DNA of 64,000 nucleotides from Gymnorhina tibicen. Its lineage: Eukaryota; Chordata; Aves; Passeriformes; Artamidae. How positions within the stretch are numbered: position 1 is the stretch's first letter; each line of letters starts with the position of its first letter. Below the pieces are notes generated by a model that was not told the DNA's origin, made no database searches, and saw only the letters and a program-made list of their open reading frames with translations. The stretch spans positions 1 to 64,000 of the forward strand of contig VXAZ01003270.1 in the NCBI GenBank assembly GCA_013399875.1. Reading direction: 5' to 3'. Shown piece by piece: positions 36,201 through 47,600 of the stretch. The translations under genes and the position numbers were made by a program.

Positions 36201-36663
36201 ATTTAACTTCTCTGTAAAAAAGAGGACCTTTTACTAATAGGCTTCACACTGCATCCTGACATTTCACAAGGTTGTTGTATTAGATCTATCATTCAGAGCC
36301 ATGAATTATTGAATCACCTACATATCTCACTTCAAACTACTGAACTACTCACCATTGTACTGATGCAAATATTTAATAAATAAGCAAAATGTAAAATGTC
36401 TTTATTCAGCTTTAAAAGAAGGTGATAAAGTTTCAGTAGTGCCAGTACGATTACTAGTGCTAGGTAGTAAATTTTGTTTGCAGCTTTCAAAGTCTGCCGT
36501 ATCCAAGTTATTTTCAGCTTCATATTTCATGGAGATTATACATTCATTTGCGAGGTAAAAATGCTGCTGTCGTTCCAATGGTTCTTTGACACCTTTGTAT
36601 TCTTAAACCTCAATATGCTCCTCCAGGGAGCAGAGCTGTCCTTCACCTTCCTTTTATTTCGTA
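33226..36663. other. Non-coding stretch, nothing recognised
   Basis: No gene, RNA or known repeat is seen. The only notable structure is the palindrome at 36,152-36,177. Open frames are at most 77 codons. Confidence 0.6.
36152..36177. repeat. 26-bp palindrome with 2-bp centre
   Basis: TACAAATCTAAA (36,152-36,163), spacer TG, then TTTAGATTTGTA (36,166-36,177), a perfect 12-bp inverted repeat. A further direct copy of TGTTTAGATTT lies 29 bp upstream (36,135-36,145), so the same 11-mer occurs twice on the + strand and its core a third time inverted. Such a structure can form a hairpin or cruciform. No role is known. Confidence 0.95.
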
Positions 36664-36797
36664 GATTCACAGAATATTCTGAGTTGGAAGGGACCCACAA
36701 GGATGATCAAGTCCAACCCTTAAGTAAATGGCCTGTACAGGGATTGAACCCACAATCTTGGTGTTATTAGCACCATGCTCTGACCAGCTGAGCTAAT
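36664..36797 (-). mobile_element. tRNA-Ile-derived SINE with CR1-like tail (TguSINE1-like)
   Basis: Seen, reading the minus strand: TTAGCTCAGCTGGTCAGAGC contains a pol III A box (TAGCTCAGCTGG). It is followed by GGTGCTAATAACACC, whose centre CTAATAA is the anticodon loop of tRNA-Ile(AAT). Then comes GTGGGTTCAATCCC with a B box (GGTTCAATCC). Next is a short unique part (GGCCATTTACTTAAGGGTTG) and then a CR1-like 3' end (ATCCTTGTGGGTCCCTTCC, AACTCAGAATATTCTGTGAA). Known: passerine genomes carry a SINE (TguSINE1) made of a tRNA-Ile head and a CR1-type tail that uses CR1 enzymes. The copy is nearly full length at about 134 bp. It is not a functional tRNA gene, because it lacks an acceptor-stem partner and a terminator-bounded tRNA 3' end. 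It is a strong clue to the host lineage. Confidence 0.9.
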
Positions 36798-39700
36798 TTA
36801 CTACAGGTTGTAATTATTTTCTAAGTTGATATTTGTGCTAATCAGGAAAAATTGTGGCAGTAATTGCAGCTGCACCATGGACAGAAGTATGGGGTACTCT
36901 TTATTTTCCAAAAAACATTTCTTACTGAGATTAATAGCTCTTAGTGACAAAACAAGATGATAATAGACATTCTAAAGCATACCCCCTGACACTAGCTTTC
37001 AAAGGCATTTGCAGTCTGCTGTAAAGGCTGGAAACATTACCCAGAGTGTTTGAGATATTGAAAATTAACTGTAGAGTGTTCTAACAGAGTAGCTTCAAAA
37101 TACAGATAAACTGAAAAATTTTGATTGCAAATCATCCTGCTGCAGTGGGGCACTTCTGTATCAAAAAAATTGAAAGAGGTTTTGGTCAACTCATCCTGTT
37201 TGCTTTTGTTTACTGGGCATAGAAATTTAAAATTTTTTCTTTTGTTGTAGGAACTATAACAGATCAACAACTCAGTTACTGATACAGTGTGTGCAGTACA
37301 AAGACATTCACAGAAAGATAAGGGAGCATTTGAATATTTCCCTGTTGTCGAAACTCATATAGAAAAATAGCAAAAGCAGTAATTACTTACACCTGGGCCA
37401 TTTTCTCAGAAGATAGACACTATACTACAACACATACTTCAGACTTATTTTGATGCTAAAGAGTGTTTTTCAGTCTCTTTAGATTATCCACATACATTTT
37501 TCATTTGAGAGGCTTTGAATTTTCTCTTAGACAAACTAGAAATTTACTAAGAATGATCTCACTAAAATCTTTCATTTCTCATGTAACATAAAAAAACCCC
37601 ACCCAGCACCACTGTGGTTTTATGGAAATGAAGTTTAATGGAAATCTTAGAAATCATAGAACACCACTTGCACATTTTAATACATGAAAACAAAATTAGT
37701 GTAGATATCATGATCAGTCCTTTTGTTGCCTGGAAACATTAAGGTTCTTAAACAGGCATTTAGCTGAGTTTTTGACAACCAAATGAGTACAGACATACCC
37801 GCTTGATAATTTGGGAACACCTGTATGGAACCACCTACAAAACATTAAAAATTCCTTTGTTCTAGCTCTTGGGAAAGTGTGTGTGTGTCACCTAAGGAAT
37901 TCAGCTCAGTAACCTGGCACTGCGAGGATGTCAGGTCTGGGAGAGGAAAGAGCACTAAGAGCAGCACGTCGAAGCCTGTGAGATCCCCAACAGAATGAAG
38001 ATTCAGCATCAGCCTCTCCTTTGGCACTGCAGTGGGGTATGGAAGTCCTGAAGTGACTGAGATGTTGGTAGGCAAATTTACCTGTGGGTTTTAGAGCTTA
38101 AGCTGCAGTCCTGACCTTGGGGGTTGGCTATGACACCTGAAATAGTCACCTCAGAACAAGCTGAAGTGTATCTATAGTACACTCCAGCCATTTCTGTGAC
38201 TGCAGTGCTGAAGCACTTTTATTTTTATCCATTGCACCAAATTTTTATGCTTCGCTCATAACTGGCAGGGAAAAAAACATTATCTCATCCATAGTTGTTA
38301 AGTGCCCTAATCACTTACTTCAAATGACACAACTGTTCCAGAAAACTTTTAGAAAAGCTTTGAAAGCTCTGGACAGCTTACATTTGAAAGCCAAATGTAC
38401 AGGCTATAATTCATTTACACTTTGTAAAATTATGTAGGTCCTCAATAGGTCCCACAAATCATTTCATTATGATGTGGTCTCATTTAAACTTCACAAGCTA
38501 TGTAATGTAAAATCTTTCAAGTAGGAAATTCCGGGTTGTTTTTCTTTTCATTGGCATAGTTCCAACGTGTAACTTCTCTTGTTCAAACCTTTATCAATAT
38601 CCAGTTTCTTCACTAACCACTCCAAATACTCAGCTTATTTCATGTCTAAGGACCAAACCTAACTGAAATGTTTTAGCTGTCTCAATTTTTTTTTAAGTCA
38701 CAAAATCCTCTGTTCATTTAAACTGTAAAGTTTCAGGGTTTTTTGGTGCACTGTAACAGCCATCCAGCAGTAGGGCTGTGTATATATAAGCAGATTTAGG
38801 ATATTAATTACAGAGAGAAGAAATGTATGAAGAATATTTCTTGAGTGTTATTTTTATCAAGAGATTTATAAGATCCTTTTCTGCTAAGCATTATGGTAAT
38901 AATTAATTGTATGATGAACTGGGGGTCCTTTCCCCATAAGATCTTTTGTGTTCAACTTTCTAATGCCTGAGCACTGCAGTTTTCAACCTTCATACAATTT
39001 TGAGGTAAAACACAGAAATAAACTTTTTTGATAAAGTAGAATGATCCAATATAATGTGTAATTATCACCCAGTTTATTTGGAATATTATTGGTTATTAAT
39101 GATTTTGTGTGTCCAGTGGAACTATAAAGGTTACAGAAGATAATCGCCTTATTGGTTTGAAGCCTCTGGTATATTTTCAGCCCTATCTTTCTTTTTATCC
39201 TGTTTTAAAAGTGGCCATCCTTTGTGATAACATTTCTTAGCATTCTCTTTTTGTTTTTAATGAAAGTTACTGTTTTTTCATAAAGTTTTGTTGCATGTCA
39301 GTTAATCAAAAATTAATTAATGTAAATAAAAGTATGCATCAGGTGAGGTAAGTTTTAGAAACAAGCTAAAAACCAAATTATAATCACAGAAGTGATGGCA
39401 GATCAGTTCTCTGTCTGTCTCTTCGTCACCCCTCTGGCAAATCTTTGTGGGTTCTATTTTTCTGTGGGAAGCTCTATGTAGTCATTTACAACAGTGATTA
39501 GCAAGAAATCTGGAATATTCTACAGAATCTCTGTGTGAATGGGATGGAATGGACTGAGGTAAAGCCATTTTCAAAATGTTTCATGATTTACTGTCATTTA
39601 AGTGTCTCTATTTGCATTTTGACCATTTTCACCTATGTAGAAAAGTACATTTTGAAAAATGGAGTAGAAGGCATTGGCATATAAGGTTAGTATGAGTTCA

Positions 39701-42232
39701 TGCTTTGCAAATACTCAGCAATACTCACAAAAAGTGTATGTGAGAAAGACAGGTACATATTATATAAATTAATTTATTCTCCAGGAACCGAGTTCAATTT
39801 GCAAACAATTTACATGTGTTGTATAGAAAATTCACTGCACAAAGAAGTTCTCAAATATTTAGGTACTGTTACATGGTATTTATCCTACCCCTGAGATTAA
39901 AAAAAACAAAACCAATACATTATTCTGAAAATCTTCTAGTACAATATGTAGATTTTGTCCCTTTTTAAAAAATTGTTCTCAGGAGAAAGGGGTAAAATGA
40001 AAGATAATCCCTACTTTTTCTGTACTTTGGGAAAACTCTCACACCACTATATAGCACTGTGAGCCTTGTTAAGTAATTTTCTTTCTATTTTTAATTCCCA
40101 TAATTTGCCCGCATTTCATAAGGCTCTCTGGAACTGAGCCAGTAAAGAATGCAATCACATGCTTGGCTTTGAACATGTGCAAAATCTTCTGCATGCTCTG
40201 CCTTTGAGATACATTTTTAAATTACTTCCAAGGAGAGTCAGAGCAAACTTATCTAGTCAGTGTATGCACAGTCACTTTGTGCAAGCAAAAGAGAGCAAAG
40301 AGTAGTGCCACCTATCTGGCACAGGCTGTCTGTGCCCAGAGGGGCCAGGCACTGGGTTGTCTGAAAGAAGTATCAAATTTGGCATGATTTATTAAATTAA
40401 GAAAAAGTAATTAATAATCAGAAATTATATGATGCTTTACAACATTAGAACCAAATACCTCTGCCCACAATGATTCTACAATACATCTTAGTACAACTAA
40501 AATGTTCTGAAAAGAAAGAAAAATGCTCATAATATCATGTAAAATACTGAACTATATGTAGACAACAAACTTGAATTTTGAAAATACCCTTTCCTTGTAG
40601 AAGGGCTTAATCAAGAAGTGGATATAAGATTTTTCTAAAGTTCAAAATTTTTCAAAGAACAAAAGCTACAGCTCAAAAACTGTCCTGGATTTGAGTATCA
40701 GAGACAAGAAAAATTATTCCATAAAAATATATACAAATACTTAAATAAAATATGAACCAACCCAAAAGACAGGCTATGTTAAATTTAGGTCATCATTATC
40801 AAAATGGCTTTAAAATACAGGTAGATCTTTTTATGATAGTAAAAAGATTAAGCCAAAGTAGGAGGGTGAAATGACATCAGACTTATTTGAGACCACAAGC
40901 CTAAGGCAAATATACATCAATATGAGCAAGATTTGTAACTAACAGATTGTATTTCTTAATCCTATGAGGTGTGATTCAGTTTAATAGACAAGAATATTTT
41001 CAACTTCTCATCTCTGTGTGGAAGTATATTTTAATTACTCCCTGAGTTTATTATATATTCACCTGGAAGTCAAATACTTGATATGAGTCAGTTTGTATAT
41101 AACACAGCTTCAAACAGGTATTTCAAATCTGTTTACAGGCCCTCAGTAAAAATATTCCTTGGTGGAAATAGTCATCTTTGCCTTTTCACTGATGCATGAA
41201 AAGTCTAGCAATATTCCCTTTTAAAGTAATGAGAAGACGACATTTAATATTTTTTGCTATACATGATAAGCAGTACATTTGAAGGCATATGATTGTGATA
41301 TTTTCTCTGAAAGTCTAGAGGTGGTTGGAATTTTTTAAAATTTGTTTTTTAAGTTCAGTTAATAATTTGTCATTAAAACCATTGTTTTTATATGTTTTAA
41401 GAAACTCTTTCTCACTGCTGGATCAGAAAAGACTTTCTAGAACTGCAGCACAGTTCATGAGGTTGTTCTGTGATTTGCTCAAGACCTTTTATGTATAAAG
41501 AGGTCCTATCTTCAGACAGCATGCCATATTTTTACAAGGAAAATTACTTGAACCCAACAGTCCTTTCTTGTTTAAATGTACCAAGGGCATGTCCTTGACT
41601 TCAGGAGGCTCATAACCACAGCAGAAGCCAACTCCTCCTGTAACAATTCACAAGGAAGAAAGAAATTAAACTAACTAAAGATTATTTTGAAACACTGTAA
41701 TTTTTTATGGTAGATGAGATGCTTTACAGAAGGCTACTTCGTTGGCATAAGAAGTTGGCACCAGAATTTGAGTTTTTCTTTTGTTACCACAGCACTGGTG
41801 AAGAATATAAATGTTACTGAATAGCAACTGAATCCTTTCAGAAAATGAGGATAAAAACAAGCAAAAAGACCCCAGCACTTAACTGGGGCTTAATTATTAG
41901 AGCAGATATAGCGGTGGTAAAAAGATGTCAAGATTGAATACTTTACTCATGTTAGACTAGAAGTGTTTTTCTCCTCCCCTGCACTCCCTCTGCCTCTTCC
42001 CCTGCCCCCATCACAAGTAACGTCTTTGGTGGAACCATATTTTAAAAAGCAATTAATAGTAATTTCTAAAATAGTAGTCAGTACACTGCACACTGAAGGT
42101 TAATCCTTTGGGTATTAATTTAGCTTTATCACAAAGCAGACAGAATGTCTGTATTCATTTCACCGCATTTAATATATTATCAAAATTAAGGTCTCTATAA
42201 ACAAAACCAGCTTTCTTTGTAAACAGTACAGC
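36798..42232. other. Non-coding stretch with one exon-like island
   Basis: Mostly AT-rich unique sequence. A less AT-rich island at 37,866-38,067 is bounded by a pyrimidine-rich TTCTAG acceptor-like end and a GTAGGC donor-like start, but no frame is fully open on the + strand. No gene or repeat is supported. Confidence 0.5.
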
Positions 42233-42270
42233 TTAGTTGGTGCAAAAGTAAATGCAGTGGTTATTGAAAC
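42233..42270 (+). mobile_element. Possible mariner-type terminal inverted repeat relic
   Basis: Seen: TTAGTTGGTGCAAAAGTAAA then TGCAGTGGTTATTG. Known: mariner elements of the Hsmar1/MADE1 type begin with a terminal inverted repeat of the form TTAGGTTGGTGCAAAAGTAA followed by TTGCGG. Allowing one missing G, the first 19 bases match almost perfectly. I find no second, inverted copy of the end downstream, and no transposase frame, so this would be a truncated relic or a chance match. Confidence 0.35.
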
Positions 42271-42294
42271 AGCTTCAATACACGAAATGTATTG

Positions 42295-42316
42295 AATGTA
42301 CATGAGAATGTACATT
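42295..42316. repeat. 9-bp stem with GAGA loop
   Basis: AATGTACAT (42,295-42,303), loop GAGA, then the exact complement ATGTACATT (42,308-42,316). It lies 25 bp beyond the possible mariner terminus. In RNA the loop would be a GNRA tetraloop. No function is known. Confidence 0.9.
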
Positions 42317-44523
42317 TAATGCATCAAGTGAATCATCTGCATCATTTGGAGAGTACAGGCTCTCCAGCTCTGCTATTTATTTATACGTGCCCAAGATTTC
42401 TGTGTGCATGCAAAAAGTTCACTTTCATACTAAAATAGTCTCTGATACTCAGTCTTTTAAAAATTGAAGTCACATAACCAGTTAAAATGTATATTTTTAT
42501 ACAAATTTAATAAATTTTTATACAAATTTATAAAACATATATTTTATAAATTTCAAAAACCTATCTACGTAAGTAGCTAAAAACATTTTCTCAGTTGTAA
42601 TTAAAATCATTCTGGCTTTAAAAAGACCATTTCTATTATTAAAAATAAATTAAAAAAATAACTAGCCACACTCACTAGAACAAACTCATTTTTAGTCTTG
42701 AATTTAGTAGTGCAAAACGCTGTCCTTGTTTAAATGTGTTTCAACACATTTTGCTCCCTGAGAAAGTGAGGATTTACAATTCTCTGTTACAAAGTATTTA
42801 CAGCATATATAGGGTTATCCATGTTGTCTTACTTTCCTCAGATTCACTGAAAACATTGCCTGAAATCGCCAGAAAACACTGAATGTAGAGTTTAAAAATG
42901 CCAGTGTTTATATGGCAAACTATTACATGACAAAGAGGGTCATTTTGTGATTACCTATTACCAAGCATTCACAGACTTGTGTGGCTTTTCAACAATAAGT
43001 CCACAAAAAGACTGATACAAAGCAATAAATAAATGTACGAAATGCTGTCCTGATATCATGACCAGATACCTGTGTCAGTGTGGTCACTTAGAGCACTGTC
43101 AAATGCTAGACCTGTCCCAGCTCCTCCTCCTCAGCAGACAGTATTTCCATCAGCAATCCAGTGTGCCAGAAGGACACTGACAGCTTAGCTGAGTCAAATT
43201 CACCATCTATGATACAATTATTGTACTACTGATTACTTCAGACTTTGGTGAGTTAATCCTTGGGGTATTAATTTACTGTTCTGACTGTACAAAACAGATC
43301 CTAGTGCTTTACCCTTTTGAGGGTTGTCACTGTAATTATTCCATATGGCATCACCAGTAAAATTTTCCTCTGCATCTTTCCAAGTAAACAGATTTTAGGT
43401 TATTTTCAAGTCAATCAGCTAACAAGAACGAGCTTTATATTGCTTTCAAGTACTGCAAAATACAGTGATCCTTCTTTGAGAAGAATTTCATTATTTCAAA
43501 GTCTTGTTGTATTTCAATTAGGGAGAATCTTCATTATTTCAAAAAATCTTCCTGAAAGAAGGTTCTAAAATATTCTATTATATCTAAATTCAAACACAAT
43601 TCTGGTTTTATGTATACAGATGTAGAAACTGTTTCAACAATGTGTATTGTGAAGAAAAATAAAAATTCAACACATTTAAACAAAACATCCTGAACCAGGC
43701 TACCTCAACAAATCTGAATACTCTGATAACATTTTTTGAAACTAAAATTGAAAGGAAAAAAAACCTCACTTTGGTAAATATAGTCTACTTATTTCACCAG
43801 TTTTATATCTACTCTCATAGTTTCTCATAACAATTGATACCTACTTGGACTAAGTTGCAAGAAAAGTAAAAAATACTATGAATTAGGTTTAAAACAATCA
43901 ACATGAATTCAGTCTCCAAAGCTGGAAACTCCAAGGTGGGAATGATATCTCCTGACTATGAAGAAAACCTTGAATTTGATATATTTCATTCGCTTTTACA
44001 ATGTTCTATTTCAATGCTACATTTCTTTGTGTGTAAGGGGAAAGTGAGGAACAGACAAGAAATATTTTCAGGTGGTCTTTGTCAAGATCTTTCCTGAGAA
44101 AGTCCCAATGAGCTATATAAGCTTGGGAGATAGGGTGGTATCGTCATGGATTAAATACTGTCTATGATCTAAATCTCGAAGTTTAAAATTGAACAATCGT
44201 TTTTTTCCTGCTATAAAGGTTAAGAGTGGGCATCTTAAAGTCAGAGTACATTAAGTGATTGTATTTATATCATCTTAAATGAGAGCTAAGATGGAAAATT
44301 TTGCAGTGAGACAGCATTAGTTAGCTTTTGAGAGGACTGGTAAAGATTTCACATCTCCACAAAACTGGCAAAGAGGCAAACTAAATGTTTAAGACTAGAT
44401 GCTTAACTGAAGAAGTTGACCTCAGCATCAGTTTAGAAAAGGCAGTTAAGATCTCCTTGCAAATTATGAGTAGTGGTAACAAAAGACAGTGAACTAAGAT
44501 GTTTGGAAATAAGTAAGGTGATC
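42317..44523. other. Non-coding stretch, nothing recognised
   Basis: Very AT-rich around 42,480-42,660, where a 16-bp motif is repeated directly (42,494-42,509 and 42,515-42,530). No gene or known element is seen. Confidence 0.6.
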
Positions 44524-44640
44524 GCAGAATCACAGAATATGATGATTCGGAAGTGACCCACAAGAATCATCAAGTCCAACTCCTGTCCCTGCACAGGACC
44601 ACCACCAAGAGTCACACTGCCACGATGAGCAGTGTGGAGC
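44524..44640 (-). mobile_element. CR1 LINE 3'-end fragment
   Basis: Seen on the + strand: CAGAATCACAGAATATGATG, GAAGTGACCCACAAGAATCA, TCAAGTCCAACTCCTGTCCC, TGCACAGGACCACCACCAAG, AGTCACACTGCC. Known: avian CR1 3' ends in reverse complement read as ACAGAATxxTxAGTTGGAAGGGACCCACAAGGATCATCGAGTCCAACTCCTGGCCCTGCACAGGAC (given here as a description, key parts GGACCCACAAGGATC, GTCCAACTCCTG and CCTGCACAGGAC). The 3' tail lies at the low-coordinate side, so the element is on the minus strand. Only about 115 bp remains, which is a normal length for a 5'-truncated copy. The conserved core is shared with the tail of the SINE at 36.7 kb, but the tRNA head is absent and the sequence past GTCCAAC follows CR1. 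Confidence 0.85.
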
Positions 44641-47600
44641 ACATGTTAACGCCTCTGTATGAATCAGTGCTGCAGAGTCAGAGGTTATGTTATCAGAAGT
44701 AGCAGTAAGACCCTCTTAAAGAAGAAGAAGGGGAACATAGAGGAGTGAGAATGAGGCGAGCTGAGGGCATTAAGTGCTTGCAGAAGAAGGACCAATATGA
44801 CAAGAACTGTGATAATATAGAGTACTCTTATTGCAATTAAAAAACGTGGCATGTAAATATTATTACACTGGTTGAATTATACAGCTGTGCTTATTGCTAA
44901 CATTGAATGGAATTTGTGCAAGTCACTTCATGATTATACATATATAAGCATGGGTGGAATTTCACAGCTTCTTGCCTTACCTCTGAGAGATTTGTGCTGC
45001 TTTCTTTTCAGACTGCAAACTAGCTCCTTCAGATTTACCTAGTGCTGACAAGCTTTTGATAATGCTGCTTATTTGTTCTTTATGGCTCATCTGATCTCTT
45101 CCTTGCTTTTATACATCAGAACATTGTTGTGTTGATGAATGTAAGAAGCCCGTTTGATCCGTGGGCATTTTTTAAAACAGACTGCATAACAGACAACTAG
45201 TGATTTATTTTTTGAAATTTTCTTCTTTAAAAGCAAAGCATTACTTAGAGAAATAATATTTCCCAATTTTAATTTTTAATTAGAATTTACAGATGCACCT
45301 TGACATTCTTATTGTGCATTTTCAATAACACTGGGCAGTTATAAAAAAAAAGTCATAAATAGATCTGCAAAGCAATTTGCTCTTGCCACCATTAACAGTG
45401 TTTCAAAGTGGCATTTATTTAACCAAACACAGCTATCTACACGTCTGCATCTAAGCTAGTCATTTTAGTATTCCTTTGTAGTCAAAGAAAAGAAAAAGAC
45501 ACTTCTTAGGTGGGAATTATATCATCCTAAACAAGACATCCAAATTCCATCAAATGCATCCGGCTATAAAAGCAGCTGTTTCTCTCCCTTGACTATAAAG
45601 GCAATCTGATTAGCAATGTCTGCTTGGCTCAGACATTGATGTCTACACAGCACATGTCTAAGATGAGGTGAGATAAATACCTGTTTTCTGCTTTTCTTTC
45701 ACCTCAGGGCTCTTTCATTTGAGTATCATTTCAATACATCACCTGCACCTCTGGAAATATTGGTATTCCTACCTGAATTTCACGTTACTGGCATTTTAAA
45801 CACTGACTTAAGAAGCTGTAAAAAAGCAACTTCGGCCTTAGGGCATCAAAAATAATTTCCTCTCAATATTCACTGAATAAAATGACTACTAAATCCAAAT
45901 TCTGATCTCTGATGTGATAAAATCAACACAGGGCTGCCTGGTCAACCATGAGCTCTCTCTTACAAGACATTGAGGTAGAGCTTTAGTAATATTAAAAAAC
46001 ATTTTCATGCCTGAGTGACATTGCTTTGCTGCAATTGCCCTTCAAGTCCTTCAAAAAAAAAGGCAACTTCTTGATGCCTTTAAGCTACAATTGACAACAG
46101 AATTTCTAATGCTTAAGGCGTGGATGGTGAACATAAGCAGAATTTGATGCACAATTTAAAAGCAAAGTGATAATGAAAACTATGTGATTATTCCATTCAA
46201 GTTAATCCATCTTAAAATACACTACATACACTTAAATACACTATGGTATGTCAGTCATCTACCTAGCTGCAAACATAATTAACTGCTGAATTTGTAATTT
46301 TCAAACGCAGGTTAAAATAAATGAATGCACTTTTCAGACAGGAAAAAAGCTGAATATTCCTCAAGTACCCTAATACGTTACATTTGCAAATTGAAGCAGG
46401 CTTTTTATTCTGAAGCAAAATAAAACAAATACAAACACCATTGTGCCAGATGCACAAGTATGTATGTATACAACACACCATATCCAGATATGGCAATATC
46501 TGGGATACAACCAGAAAAGCAATGAATTCATTACTGTAATTTAGAAAGTTTTCTTCAGTCTAATCAATATTTTGGTTCTAATTTTCTCTTTCTTCATGCA
46601 AAAATTGAAGCCTCAACAGATATTAATATAGCTTTTATTAATAGATATGTGTGGTTGTAACCATACCTACAGAACTTTCAGTAACACTCAGGAATTCTGC
46701 ATATTCCAAATATTTGTGAGGTTCTCAGATGAGAAAAAGACAAGTGAAAATATTATTTTTGGTTTCACAGGAAAACAAATATCCAGATTCACAATTTGGC
46801 AAATTCCAATATCTAGTATGTGATATTAGCTGCAGGAAGGAGCATAAGAAAAAACAGAGTGTGACAGAGTATGTTCCTTAGTGGGTGCTTCTTGGTCCGT
46901 GTAAGAGTTTGCCTTAAACTTCGAAATACAAAACTAAATATACCTTCCCAAGTTGTGATAATTATGATTATTCTGCTAGATATATTTATATTTATACAAT
47001 TCCTCACTTCTCTCTTGAATCATCTTCAATTTGTGGTCTCAATGATACTCCATAGCAGTGTGTTTCTGAGACTTACATGATTCACAGATGATTAAAATCC
47101 CACCAGTTTACCAAGTGACTTTGGGTATCTGAATACTGTAATTTAATTGAAAATATTATCATGTTTCTATGTGATGAGAGAGGAAAACAAAACTTCTAAT
47201 ATTTCTGTTTCAGCCAATAATACACTAACATTATGTCCACTCTTGACTTCTAAGGCCAAATGTTTTTGTGATACAATCCGACCTTCCTCATTTTCATATC
47301 CATCCTTTCATTACTCTCCACCTTGCTTTTTTTTGCATACAATAACTTTGATGATTTTTTAATACAACTTTACCAAGAGTGGGCTGCTTCTTACATAAAA
47401 TTAAATGCTCCAAATTCAATAAAAGCTTTTCTTACAGATGAAAAGCAAATGAGCCTAACTTTTTTTATCATCTTTTGTGCTTATGGTCCAACACAGAATA
47501 AGAGATGACTGATGATAAAAACAGAAGATAATTGATTAACTTCCCAAAAGTTGGTTTGTGTTCTGATCACGATGTCTTCTTCCATGTCTTCCCCCTTATA

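Noticed and set aside
36740..36797. Possible genuine tRNA-Ile gene
   Set aside because: The tRNA part is fused to a CR1-type tail and lacks a proper 3' acceptor stem and pol III terminator, so it is a SINE head.
45565..45572. TATAAAAG promoter-like box
   Set aside because: Such matches are common in AT-rich DNA. No start-site element, first exon or open frame follows.
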